This document shows positions 8,526 through 16,557 of a stretch of 64,000 bases of DNA, piece after piece. The position numbers and the translations under genes are program-made. Each line of letters begins with the position of its first letter. Position 1 is the stretch's first letter. The stretch comes from Haloarcula pellucida (GTDB lineage Archaea > Halobacteriota > Halobacteria > Halobacteriales > Haloarculaceae): contig NZ_BMOU01000004.1 in assembly GCF_014647235.1 (NCBI RefSeq), positions 310,379 to 374,378 on the forward strand, given 5' to 3'. Below the pieces are notes generated by a model. The model was not told the origin of the DNA, did no database searches, and saw only the letters and a program-made list of their open reading frames with translations.

Positions 8526-9340
8526 CGGCGACGACCGACGCGCGTCTGGGCGCGGCGATGGACGTCCGCTTCGGCGCGACCGCCGAGGCGTTCCTCGACT
8601 ACCTCACGGACCTCGGATTGGACCACGTCGAGTTCAAGCGGGAGTACCTCCACGGCCACCCCGACGCGCCGACGCCCGAGGACGTACGGGAACTGGCCGA
8701 CCGCTACGGCGTCTCGGTCACCTATCACGCGCCGTTCCGCGACTGGAACCTCGGCAGTTTCAACGAGGAATCCCGGCGGGCGTCGGTCCGACAGGTCAAG
8801 CGGACCATCGACGACGCCGCTACCGCCGGGGCCGGGGCCGTCGTCGTCCACGGCGGATCCGTCCCTCGCCGCTACCCCGAGTGGGTCCGCTCGACCGCCC
8901 GCGAGAACGCGCGTCACTCGCTCGCCGAATGCGCCGAGTACGCCCACCTCGTCGGCGTCCCGCTCTGCCTGGAGAACCAGCCGAGAGACGAGTCGGAGTG
9001 CCGCTACACGACGACGCCGTCCGACCTCGAAGCGGTGCTCGCCGAGGTAGACGTGACCCCGGAGTACTTCGGCGTCACGCTGGACGTCGGCCACGCGACG
9101 GTCAACGACTGCGACTGGGGCGCGTTCGTCGAACGCTTCGGCGACCGCATCCGAGTCTGCCACCTCCACGACAACGACGGAACGGCGGACCTGCACGAAC
9201 CGCTGACCGACTACGAACCGGTCGTCGAAGCCGTCCCCGCCGACTACTTCGTCTTCGAGACGAAATCCGTCGCTGACGTCGCCCGGTGCGTCGGTGCGGA
9301 ACCGACCCCGATAGACAGCCGACTCACCAGCGATACCTGA
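8522..9340 (+). CDS. TIM-barrel sugar-phosphate isomerase/epimerase-like protein, last gene of the C-P lyase operon
   Basis: A 272-residue protein of the xylose-isomerase-like / AP-endonuclease-2 TIM-barrel superfamily. Metal-site motifs are visible in order: TYHAPF, VVVHGGS (His), LCLENQPR (Glu), TLDVGHAT (Asp, His), VCHLHDNDG (two His, Asp) and VFETKS (Glu). The ATG overlaps the phnM stop (ATGA), so it is co-translated with the C-P lyase. No phnP, phnN or phnO is visible next to it. By position it may process the ribose product of PhnJ (cyclic phosphate, or ribose phosphate after ring opening). That role is inference; the family also contains sugar epimerases and endonucleases. Confidence 0.8.
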   Translation: MTATTDARLGAAMDVRFGATAEAFLDYLTDLGLDHVEFKREYLHGHPDAPTPEDVRELADRYGVSVTYHAPFRDWNLGSFNEESRRASVRQVKRTIDDAATAGAGAVVVHGGSVPRRYPEWVRSTARENARHSLAECAEYAHLVGVPLCLENQPRDESECRYTTTPSDLEAVLAEVDVTPEYFGVTLDVGHATVNDCDWGAFVERFGDRIRVCHLHDNDGTADLHEPLTDYEPVVEAVPADYFVFETKSVADVARCVGAEPTPIDSRLTSDT

Positions 9341-9422
9341 GACACCCACCGACCGGGCGTGCGAGCACGACCACTGACGCGGCCGCCACACTCATACATC
9401 AACGGACACACACTTCGAACGG

Positions 9423-10091
9423 ATGACGCGTGACACTTTCGAGTCGGAACTCGACGCCCTGCGGGCCGACGTCTGCGCGATGGGGGCAGACGTCACCGAC
9501 CGCCTCGACCGCGCGGTCACCGCCTACGAGCGGCGCGACCCGGGGATGGGCCGCGCCGTCGCCGAGGCCGACGACGAGATAAACCAGTCGTACCTCGACT
9601 TAGAGCAGGACTGCATCGACCTCATCGCGCTTCAGCAGCCGGTGGCCTCGGACCTCCGTTTCATCGCCGCCTCGTTCAAGATACTCACGGACCTCGAACG
9701 CATCGCCGACCTCGCGGCCAACCTCGGCGGGTACGTCGACGCGATGGAGTCAGACACCATCCCGAACGTCCCCATCGCCGATATCGCCGACATGGTGCTG
9801 GCTCAACTCGACGGCGCGATGGCCGCCTACGAGGACGCCGACGCCGACCGGTGTCGCGAGGTGGCCGCCGCCGACACCGACGTAGACCAGCGCTGTGGCG
9901 CCGCCACCGACGACCTGGTCCGGACGCTGGTGAACCACTCGCCCGCCGAAGACGACACAGAGGCACTGTTGGCCGATACGAAGCGATATCTCCTGACGGT
10001 ACGTGACCTCGAACGGGTGGGCGACCACGCCGTCAACGTCGCCGCCCGCACGCTGTACATGGTCGAGAGCAGCGACGACCTCATCTACTGA
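9423..10091 (+). CDS. phoU: PhoU-type phosphate signalling protein (first of tandem pair)
   Basis: PhoU proteins modulate phosphate ABC transporters and Pho signalling through helical bundles that bind metal clusters. This 222-residue copy has two PhoU three-helix repeats. Repeat 1 carries the motif EADDEINQSYLDLEQDC followed by QPVASDLRFIAASFKI and TDLERIADLAANLG. Repeat 2 carries VDQRCGAATDDLV and RDLERVGDHAVNVAARTLY. It lies 82 bases after the phosphonate operon on the same strand, and a TATA-like stretch in the gap suggests its own promoter. The neighbour 98 bases downstream is a close paralog. The placement suggests coupling of phosphonate use to phosphate status. Confidence 0.88.
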   Translation: MTRDTFESELDALRADVCAMGADVTDRLDRAVTAYERRDPGMGRAVAEADDEINQSYLDLEQDCIDLIALQQPVASDLRFIAASFKILTDLERIADLAANLGGYVDAMESDTIPNVPIADIADMVLAQLDGAMAAYEDADADRCREVAAADTDVDQRCGAATDDLVRTLVNHSPAEDDTEALLADTKRYLLTVRDLERVGDHAVNVAARTLYMVESSDDLIY

Positions 10092-10189
10092 CCGCGGAGC
10101 GCCGCTCTCGGCTACGGTGAGAGGGACCGAGAGCGGTGTATATTGGGAGAAGGGAAAGGCTGATACGCCCGGCCGGGGGAGTCCCGACC

Positions 10190-10870
10190 ATGCCACGCGA
10201 ATCGTATCAGGAGCTTCTCGAATCGCTCCGCGAGGACGTCCTCTATATGTCCGAAGTCGTCCTCGATCGGTTGCGACTGGGGCTTTCCGCCCTCGAACAG
10301 AAAGACGAAGAGATGGCCTGGCAGGTCATCGACGGCGACGACGAGGTCAATCAGCTGTATCTCGACCTCGAACAAGACTGTATCGACCTGCTGGCGCTCC
10401 AACAACCCGTCGCATCGGATCTCCGCTTTATCGCCGCGTCGTTCAAGATCATCACCGACCTCGAACGCATCGGTGACCTCGCGACCAATCTCGGCGAGTA
10501 CTCGCTGGAGGCCGAACGCGACGTCTATCCGGAAGTCGACATTCAGGACGTCGCCGAAGTCGTCATCGAGATGATCGAGAACGCGATGGACGCCTACGAC
10601 CGCGAGGACCCGGACCTCTGTTACACTATCGCCGAGACCGACGACGAGGTCGACAGTCGCTGTGAGACGGCCTCCGAGACGGTCGTCCGTGACCTCATCG
10701 AGCGCGAGATAGACGCCGACTCCAGCGACGCGGAGATAGAGCAACTGATGGCCGACGTCTCGCGCCTGCTGCTGACGATTCGGGACATCGAGCGAGTCGG
10801 CGACCACGCCGTCAACATCGCCGCCCGGACGCTGTACATGGTCGAGAACGACGACGACCTCATCTACTGA
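10190..10870 (+). CDS. phoU: PhoU-type phosphate signalling protein (second of tandem pair)
   Basis: A 226-residue paralog of the upstream PhoU, with the same two-repeat organisation. It shares DLEQDCIDL, QQPVASDLRFIAASFKI and GDHAVN-IAARTLYMVE almost word for word with its neighbour, so the pair arose by duplication. ATG at 10190 is the first start that gives the conserved N-terminus MPRESYQELLESLRED; upstream in-frame codons encode an atypical basic stretch. A TATA-like TATATT near 10138 would leave a leader of about 25 bases. The end is followed by a T-tract. Confidence 0.88.
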   Translation: MPRESYQELLESLREDVLYMSEVVLDRLRLGLSALEQKDEEMAWQVIDGDDEVNQLYLDLEQDCIDLLALQQPVASDLRFIAASFKIITDLERIGDLATNLGEYSLEAERDVYPEVDIQDVAEVVIEMIENAMDAYDREDPDLCYTIAETDDEVDSRCETASETVVRDLIEREIDADSSDAEIEQLMADVSRLLLTIRDIERVGDHAVNIAARTLYMVENDDDLIY

Positions 10871-10874
10871 GAGT

Positions 10875-10880
10875 CCTTTT
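10875..10880 (+). terminator. T-tract after the phoU pair
   Basis: A run of five T follows the second phoU stop by a few bases, the usual form of a haloarchaeal terminator, which often needs no hairpin. The rest of the space up to radB (10881-11123) shows no gene I can support. It holds a GC-rich stretch with a GCGGGCATCCCTGCGTGC element, a pattern seen repeatedly at haloarchaeal gene ends, and the tail of radB is convergent. Confidence 0.5.
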
Positions 10881-11123
10881 TGCGGCGCGGGTGTCCTCGG
10901 GCCCCCGACCCTGCGGGCATCCCTGCGTGCAAAAATCCACGCTGAAACGGCCGGAAGACGTATCTTCGGCGCGCGTCCGGTGAAACCGCTCGCCAGCGGC
11001 GAGCGGTACGCACTCCCGCACAGCAACGGTCGACAGCACTCCCCAACCGACCGCGTTGCTCGCGTTGTGCTACTCGTCTCTCGCGGTTCACAGCGCGAGG
11101 ACGCGTCCACCGCACACCGAAAC

Positions 11124-11837
11124 TCAGTCGCGCCGCGGCGGTTGCTGCCCGTCGTCACCGACGAGTCCGTCGTCGGTGATGCTGAACTGGACGGTGTCGC
11201 CGGCGGGCTTCGCGCGGTGTTTCTCCAGCGTCGCCCGTCGGTTGCCCCCGCGAAAGCGGTCGAGTCTGAGGATAGCGCCCGACCAGTGGTTCAGCGTGTG
11301 GCCGCCCAGCGCCGTCGACCGGTCGCTGTCCGGGTCGGTGAACACCTGATTCGTAAAGAGGACCGCGAGGTCGTGTTTGCGGGCCAGCGAGAGGAGGTGC
11401 GTGATCTGTCGGGCCACGTCGCGAAGCGTCTCGCCGCCGTCGTCGTCGTCGCGTCGGAGTCGATAGAAACCCGTCGCGCTGTCCAGCACGACGAGTTCTA
11501 TTTCGGCCGCGAACTCCGCAGTGTCCTGGACGGCCTCGGTCTGCTCGTCGTAGTCGAACACCTCCGAGACGATGAGGCGGCCCGCGAGGTCGTCGACCGT
11601 CTGGTTCGGCCCGGCGCGGCCGCGGGCTATCTGCTCCATCCGGTCGGGCGAGAGGCCCTCGGTATCGATGTAGAGGGCGGCGTCGCCACCCGCGGCGACG
11701 TCGAGCGCCGCCGAGAGGGCGAGGTTCGTCTTGCCGGCCGCCGGCGGCCCGTAGACCTGCGTGACGGCCCCGCGCTCCAGTCCCCCTCCCAACAACTCGT
11801 CCAGCGGGTCACAGCCGGTCGAGACGTGGTCGCTCAC
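11124..11837 (-). CDS. radB: DNA repair and recombination protein RadB
   Basis: RadB is an archaeal RecA-family paralog that assists RadA in homologous recombination. This 237-residue protein begins close to the ATPase core, lacking the N-terminal domain of RadA, as is normal for RadB. Walker A GPPAAGKT is at residues 30-37, preceded by the typical STGCDPLDELLGGGLERG. Walker B is IELVVLDSAT, and later motifs include FTNQVF and LGGHTLNHWSGAILRLDR. The C-terminus is short and ends QQPPRRD. It is transcribed alone on the minus strand, and its upstream neighbour on that strand is an unrelated membrane protein. Confidence 0.93.
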   Translation of the reverse strand: MSDHVSTGCDPLDELLGGGLERGAVTQVYGPPAAGKTNLALSAALDVAAGGDAALYIDTEGLSPDRMEQIARGRAGPNQTVDDLAGRLIVSEVFDYDEQTEAVQDTAEFAAEIELVVLDSATGFYRLRRDDDDGGETLRDVARQITHLLSLARKHDLAVLFTNQVFTDPDSDRSTALGGHTLNHWSGAILRLDRFRGGNRRATLEKHRAKPAGDTVQFSITDDGLVGDDGQQPPRRD

Positions 11838-11883
11838 GGCAACGGGTTAGACGTGTCCGGATAAAAACGCTCGCACCTGCGGT

Positions 11884-12708
11884 TCAGCCGAGATAACGAG
11901 CGAACGCGGCGTCGACGGCGTCCGGGTCCGACAGGTCCGCGAGTGCGATTCTGGTGTCGACGCGCCACGAACGGTGGAGGACGAGCGCGTCATCGGTTCT
12001 GGTGTAGCCGTCGAAAGCCGACCACGGGAACAGGCGGCGCGCCACGGGAAGGCGGTGTTCGAGGCCGGCCTCGGAGACGGTGTACGTTCGCTCTTCACTG
12101 CCGGTGACGAGGACGAGACCGACCGGGAACAGCACCTGCGAGGCGAGTTGGAGCCAGAAGCGGTCCGTGAGTAGACCGGCGACGAAGCCGACGGCGGTGA
12201 CGGTGACCAGCGACCCGGCGACCACGAGCAGTCGCCGGCGTGCCCGTTCGGGCCATCCAGCGGTGAACTCACAGTCCGTCGTCGCGTCGGCCGTGACTGC
12301 GTCGGCGTACCGCGTCCGAGCCATCACGCCCAGCGCGAAGCCGAACAGCATCGCCACTAGGCCGAAGAAGAAGGCGAGGACGCCGACGACGCCGGTCTGT
12401 CCGAGCGAGGCGAACCCGCCGAGCGCGTAGCCGACGGGAACCACCGCCGGGAGCCATCGGACGGCGGTCCGGCCGAGTCGGACGGCGAGGCCGTCCCAGC
12501 GGGCGATACCCAACCATCCCGCACCGGTCACCGCGGCGAACGTGACGAGGGCCGTCCCGTACAGCGCGGCGGGCGACCCGGTGACCAGACGGGAGACCAC
12601 GAGAACGACGGGCGGGACGCAGAGGAGCGCGAGGTACGCCCCGGAAACCACGCCGAACAGCGGGTCGGCGTCTCGCCGAGGTGCGTCGCTGTCTGTGGAG
12701 GGTGACAT
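11884..12708 (-). CDS. Multi-pass membrane protein of unknown function
   Basis: A 274-residue integral membrane protein, unrecognised. About six or seven hydrophobic segments are visible, beginning with GVVSGAYLALLCVPPVVLVV, then ALYGTALVTFAAVTGAG, a segment near WLPAVVPVGYALGG, VVGVLAFFFGLVAMLFG, and after a basic cytosolic loop two more around LLVVAGSLVTVTAVGFVAG and LFPVGLVLVTG. The C-terminal 70 residues are soluble and look like a PH-like or bPH-type beta domain (RTYTVSEAGLEHR, WSAFDGYTRTDDALVLHR). The start at 12708 is chosen because codons upstream become arginine- and proline-rich and unlike a gene. Confidence 0.7.
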   Translation of the reverse strand: MSPSTDSDAPRRDADPLFGVVSGAYLALLCVPPVVLVVSRLVTGSPAALYGTALVTFAAVTGAGWLGIARWDGLAVRLGRTAVRWLPAVVPVGYALGGFASLGQTGVVGVLAFFFGLVAMLFGFALGVMARTRYADAVTADATTDCEFTAGWPERARRRLLVVAGSLVTVTAVGFVAGLLTDRFWLQLASQVLFPVGLVLVTGSEERTYTVSEAGLEHRLPVARRLFPWSAFDGYTRTDDALVLHRSWRVDTRIALADLSDPDAVDAAFARYLG

Positions 12709-12806
12709 CGCTGGCGCTTCACAGAGGGGACTGAAAACGATTGACACTCGACGACCGTAGTTGCCGGCAGACATGTTTTTTCGAGTACTGATCGAAGCCG
12801 GCAGAT

Positions 12807-13094
12807 CTGTGCTCCAGCGAACTGCGAAGCCTGCTCTCGTACGCGACGGGGTCGACGTTTCTCCGACTGTCCGGCGTCGTCCTCCTCGGGGCCGTCCTCC
12901 TCGGCGCGGACGTCGGGCCGGGACGGATACGCCCTCTGGTCTACGGCCTCGGCCCGCGGGTGCTGGCAGGCGTACTGAACGCGGTGTGCACGGTCGCGGA
13001 CCTCGTCGGCGTCGTGGCGATTCTCCGAAAGGTGGCCCTCGAAGCACGACCGGACACCACCGGCCCCGGCGAGACGTCGACCCAGCAATCGTAA
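12807..13094 (+). other. Small membrane-protein reading frame without a normal start codon
   Basis: The frame 12807-13094 encodes about 95 residues with clear haloarchaeal codon usage and two hydrophobic segments (FLRLSGVVLLGAVLLGA and VLAGVLNAVCTVADLVGVVA), ending in a polar tail and TAA. Its start is a puzzle: an in-frame TGA lies at 12789-12791, and between it and the conserved-looking part there is no ATG, GTG or TTG, only CTG at 12807. A run of six T at about 12776 could act as a TATA-like element 26-30 bases before that CTG. Either initiation is non-canonical, or the 5' end was damaged by a frameshift: an ATG in another frame opens at 12773. Confidence 0.45.
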
Positions 13095-13119
13095 GTGGAT
13101 ACCCACCCAAGTCCGGTGC

Positions 13120-13887
13120 GTGATAGTCGTCGCGACGGGTGACTTCGAGGTGTACCACGGCGTGGTCACGGAGCTACGGGACCGCGGCGTGACGTTCACC
13201 ACCATCGAACCCGGCGACGACTGGCCCGAAGACACGACCCTCGCCATCGTCGCCGCCGGCGAAGCCATCGACGTCCCGGAGGACGTGGACGTGGTGCAGG
13301 CCGACCCCGACCGACCGAGACGGGCCGTCGAGGCCGCTATCGCGACGCTCCGCGGCGAGACGGGACGGACCGTCGTGGGCATCGACCCCGGCGAGAGGCC
13401 CGGCATCGCGGTGTTGCACGGCGAGATGGTCGTCGCCGCCTTTCAGGTGCCGGCCGCGGACGCCGCCGAGGTGGTCCGCCGAGAGGTCGAGGACGCCGTG
13501 AATCCCCTCGTCCGCATCGGCGACGGGGCACGACTAGTCGGGTCGCGCGTCATCGACGACATCGAGGACGTGACCGTCGAACTGGTCGACGAGACGGGGA
13601 CGACGCCGTATCTGGGTAGCGGCGTCCGCGGGATGGGCGACGTCCTCGCGGCGGTCAACATCGCTCGGCTGGAGGGTGAAGAAATCGTCAGTCGCGACGT
13701 CGAACCGACGCCCGGGGAACTCCAGCGCATCAAGGACCGCTCGCGCGAGGCGAGCGACACCAATCGGGCCATCGACGCCGAACTCGCCCGCCGGGTCGCG
13801 GACGGCGACCTCACTATCGAGGACGCGCTGGCCGAACACCGGGGCGAGGACACCGACCGCGGCGGCCCGGACCCGACCGAGCGTTAG
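13120..13887 (+). CDS. Conserved haloarchaeal protein with RNase H-fold-like motif
   Basis: A 255-residue soluble protein. After an N-terminal alpha/beta domain (residues 1-85, start MIVVATGDFEVYHG) comes VVGIDPGERPGIAVLHGE at about 91-108. That pattern resembles the first strand of RuvC/RNase H-like nucleases, where an Asp after hydrophobic residues binds metal. The last 70 residues are helical, charged and possibly coiled (GELQRIKDRSREASDTNRAIDAE split across two helices). The GTG start at 13120 follows a short spacer and could be leaderless. It overlaps the stop of larC on the opposite strand by 4 bases. Function is unknown; nuclease activity would be inference only. Confidence 0.72.
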   Translation: MIVVATGDFEVYHGVVTELRDRGVTFTTIEPGDDWPEDTTLAIVAAGEAIDVPEDVDVVQADPDRPRRAVEAAIATLRGETGRTVVGIDPGERPGIAVLHGEMVVAAFQVPAADAAEVVRREVEDAVNPLVRIGDGARLVGSRVIDDIEDVTVELVDETGTTPYLGSGVRGMGDVLAAVNIARLEGEEIVSRDVEPTPGELQRIKDRSREASDTNRAIDAELARRVADGDLTIEDALAEHRGEDTDRGGPDPTER

Positions 13888-15200
13888 TCCGACTGCTGGA
13901 CCTGCTGTTCTGCCCGCCGGAGTATCTCGCGGACCGGCCGGTCCGTGGCGTCGGCGACGGCCGCCGCGTCGTCGAACTCCGCACTCACGTCGTACACCTC
14001 GCCGTCGCTGTCGCTCGCGACTTTCACCGTCACCTCGTACGCCTCGCCGTCGACGGTCAGCGTGGCCGTCTCGAAGGTCCGGTCTGCGACCCAGCGGTGG
14101 CCCGCGCCGTGTTCGCGCACCCCGAGTGTCCCGGTCTCCTCGGCGAGTCGGCGGGCGACACGGTCGGCGTCCTCGGGCTTGCAGACGACCTTCACGAGGT
14201 GGCCCGGTCGAGACTTCTTCATCGTCGCCGGCAGCACAGAGACGTCGCGTGCGCCCACGGCCGCGAGCGAGCGCTGGAGGTCGCCGAGGAGTTCGGGCGG
14301 CGCGTCGTCGAGATTCGTCTCCAGCACGGTGATGTCGTCCCGACGGAGCGGGCCTTCGCTTTGCCCGACCATCGCCCGGAGGACGTTCGGTCGGTCCTCG
14401 AACGCCCAGCCACCCGCACCGTATCCCGCACTGTCGACGGTCAGCGTCGGCAGTCGGTCCACGCCCTCGGCGACGTGGGCGAGGATGGCCGCGCCGGTCG
14501 GGGTGAGGAGTTCGGCGTCGACCGGGCCGCCCTGCAGCGACCAGTCGGCCCGTTCGGCGATTTCGACGACGGCCGGCGTCGGAACCGGGTAGGTCCCGTG
14601 ACTCATCTCGACGGTCCCGCCACCGGTCGCCAGCGGCGTCGTCACCACGCGGTCGACGTCGAGGTCGTCCAGCAGCAGCGCCGCGCCGACGACGTCCGCG
14701 ATGGCGTCGTCGGCCCCGACCTCGTGGAAGTGCGTGTCGTCGATGTCGGTGCCGTGGACCGACGCCTCGGCCGCGCCGAGAATCTCGACGATGGCGAGCG
14801 CGTCCGTCTCGACGGCCGCCGGGAGGTCCATCGCCTCGACGACGTCGACGACTTGGGCGTAGCTTCGGGTGGGGCCGTGGCCTTCGGCGTGCGTGTGGCC
14901 GTCGTGGTCGTGCGTGTGGCCGTGGTCGTGGCTATGTTCGTCAGAACTGTCGTGTGCGTCGTCATCGCTGTGGTGTGCGTCGTGACCGTCGGAGTGTCCG
15001 TCGTCGTCCGCCCCGGCCAGCAGTACCTCGACGCGCGTGGCACTGATGCCGTTGCGGTCGACCGTCGAGACGGCGTAGTCGACGGCGAGCGCGTCTTCGA
15101 CGGGGTGTAGGACGGACCGGTCGGCACCAGCGGCGATCAACGCACCGAGCACCATGTCGCCGGCGGCGCCCATCCGACCGTCGAAGGCGAGTGTTCGCAT
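13884..15200 (-). CDS. larC: Nickel pincer cofactor biosynthesis protein LarC
   Basis: LarC inserts nickel into the pyridinium bis-thiocarboxylate mononucleotide (pincer) cofactor of lactate racemase and related enzymes. The 438-residue protein has the family start MRTLAFDGRMGAAGDMVLGA, the block HFHEVGADDAIADVVGAALLL, the GYGAGGWAFEDRPNVLR block and the C-terminal FETATLTVDGE domain. Residues about 70-110 form a His/Asp-rich low-complexity linker with many HDH and HTH repeats, expected to bind or store nickel. No larB or larE lies in the window. The start at 15200 gives the conserved first strand, and the gene stands alone. Confidence 0.9.
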   Translation of the reverse strand: MRTLAFDGRMGAAGDMVLGALIAAGADRSVLHPVEDALAVDYAVSTVDRNGISATRVEVLLAGADDDGHSDGHDAHHSDDDAHDSSDEHSHDHGHTHDHDGHTHAEGHGPTRSYAQVVDVVEAMDLPAAVETDALAIVEILGAAEASVHGTDIDDTHFHEVGADDAIADVVGAALLLDDLDVDRVVTTPLATGGGTVEMSHGTYPVPTPAVVEIAERADWSLQGGPVDAELLTPTGAAILAHVAEGVDRLPTLTVDSAGYGAGGWAFEDRPNVLRAMVGQSEGPLRRDDITVLETNLDDAPPELLGDLQRSLAAVGARDVSVLPATMKKSRPGHLVKVVCKPEDADRVARRLAEETGTLGVREHGAGHRWVADRTFETATLTVDGEAYEVTVKVASDSDGEVYDVSAEFDDAAAVADATDRPVREILRRAEQQVQQSD

Positions 15201-15245
15201 GGTCGGACCCTCGTACCCGTCGAATAAAAGCCTACTACAACGGTC

Positions 15246-15662
15246 TCACGAGCGCCGGACGATGTGTACGTCGTAGGCGTCCTCCTCGTTCAGTTCCGCG
15301 ATGGGAACGACGACGTCCTCAGTGTCGGCGCTCCCGAGGAAGACAACCGTCGCGTCGACGTCTCGGGCCACCTGCCGGACCGTCTCCGAGAGGCTGTTCG
15401 CCGAGTACGCGCTGACGTCCTCGTAGTTGAGTTCGGCGTCGTCGGTCGCTTCCTCTATCTTCCGTCGGAGGTCGGCGGCGGCCGTCTCGGCGGCGAAGTC
15501 CTCGTGTGGGTCGACGCGGCGACGGCGCTGGGCGTAGTCCGACCCGGTCGGGACGAGACTGACGGCGACGACGTCGACGTCCATCGCGGCGGCGTACGTG
15601 ACCGCACGGTCGAGTGCGGCCTCGGCGAGCGACGATCCGTCGAAGGGAACGAGAAATACCAT
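15246..15662 (-). CDS. UspA-family protein
   Basis: A 138-residue single-domain universal-stress-protein-like protein. It begins MVFLVPFDGSSLAEAALDRA, the classic first strand and helix, and has the VVAVSLVPTG strand and a central acidic helical insert. The ATP-binding glycine motif (G-x2-G-x9-G-S/T) near the C-terminus is not present as such; FLGSADTEDVVVPIAEL stands in its place, so nucleotide binding is doubtful. The start at 15662 is the first ATG giving the domain. It lies divergent from the YrdC-family gene, with about 130 bases of shared upstream DNA. Confidence 0.82.
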   Translation of the reverse strand: MVFLVPFDGSSLAEAALDRAVTYAAAMDVDVVAVSLVPTGSDYAQRRRRVDPHEDFAAETAAADLRRKIEEATDDAELNYEDVSAYSANSLSETVRQVARDVDATVVFLGSADTEDVVVPIAELNEEDAYDVHIVRRS

Positions 15663-15796
15663 ACCGGCGCTATCGCGCCCAGCCTTATCAAACGCGGCGG
15701 TGGCGGCAGTCGGTGCGGCGTCTCTGCCGACTGCGGGAATCTCGACGTCGGTCGCGCGACCGCAGCGCTTTTTCCACACCGAAAGCAACGGAAGCT

Positions 15797-16450
15797 ATGA
15801 CTGTGTCGGTCCTCGAACCGTCCGCAGAGAACGTCGCGACGGCGGCCGACTGTGTCCGCAACGGCGGCGTCGTCGTCGCGCCGAGCGATACGAACATGGC
15901 GCTGACCGTTGCGCCGGACCACGACGCCGCTATCGAGCGCGTCTACGAACTCAAAGACCGGCCGGCTCACAAGCCGCTGACGCTGTTCGTCCGTGACCCC
16001 GGCGACTGGCGGCGGTTCGGCCGCCACGACGACCCCGCCGTCGTCGACGCACTCGTCGACGCGTTCTGGCCGGGACCGCTGAACCTCGTCCTCGAGGTAG
16101 CCGACGATTCGCTCCACGAGCGTCTCCGGATGAACGGCACCGTCAGTGTCGGCTGCCTGTCGAACCCGGTGTGGCGGTCGTTCGCCGACGCAGTGGGCGG
16201 TCCCGTCGCGATGACCTCGGCCAACCGGTCCGGGACCGTTCCGGACGACGAGCTGGTCGACGTCGAGACGGCCGTCGCCCACGTCGGTGACGGGGCGGAC
16301 TACGTCCTCGGCGGCGAACCGGACGGCACCACGCGAGCGTCGACCATCCTCTCGCTCGCGGCCGGGGACGCCGCCGAAGCGACGGTTCTCCGGCAGGGCG
16401 ACGTGACGGTCGAACGCGTCGAGAACGCCGCGCCGTTGCGCGTCGACTGA
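15797..16450 (+). CDS. YrdC/Sua5-family threonylcarbamoyl-AMP synthase
   Basis: The family makes threonylcarbamoyl-AMP from threonine, bicarbonate and ATP for the t6A37 modification of ANN-decoding tRNAs. This 217-residue protein is the short YrdC form without the Sua5 C-terminal domain. Signature pieces are GGVVVAPSDTNMALT near the N-terminus (usually PTDT-YGL; here SDTN), YELKDRPAHKPLTLFV with the conserved Lys, WPGPLNLVLE, and MTSANRSG near the ATP site. The altered PSDTN motif suggests this may be a divergent paralog rather than the main TsaC. ATG at 15797 is leaderless-like. Confidence 0.82.
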   Translation: MTVSVLEPSAENVATAADCVRNGGVVVAPSDTNMALTVAPDHDAAIERVYELKDRPAHKPLTLFVRDPGDWRRFGRHDDPAVVDALVDAFWPGPLNLVLEVADDSLHERLRMNGTVSVGCLSNPVWRSFADAVGGPVAMTSANRSGTVPDDELVDVETAVAHVGDGADYVLGGEPDGTTRASTILSLAAGDAAEATVLRQGDVTVERVENAAPLRVD

Positions 16451-16462
16451 CGTGTGGTAGCA

Positions 16463-16522
16463 GTTCACATATAAACCCGTCGCTGCCGCGTCCTGCCCGC
16501 CGGTAGCATAAAGCATATCTCT
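16463..16522 (+). promoter_or_regulatory. Promoter region of the Cdc48 gene
   Basis: Two TATA-like stretches precede the ATG at 16558: CATATAAACC near 16468 and GCATAAAGCATATC near 16507. The second would give a leader of about 25 bases, the first a leader of about 60. A strong promoter is expected for this abundant ATPase. I see no Shine-Dalgarno sequence before the ATG. Confidence 0.5.
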
Positions 16523-16557
16523 CGTGCTACCCGAGTTCTCTGTAGCTCGACTCTACT

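Noticed and set aside
10890-10935. GCGGGCATCCCTGCGTGC element as a conserved small RNA
   Set aside because: It is a common haloarchaeal gene-end pattern and no promoter or complete stem-loop supports a transcript.
12761-13123. Open frame starting MPADMFFRVLIEAG on the plus strand
   Set aside because: After the first 20 residues it becomes Arg/Pro/Gly-rich with no hydrophobic pattern; the overlapping frame one base on has normal codon use and membrane helices.
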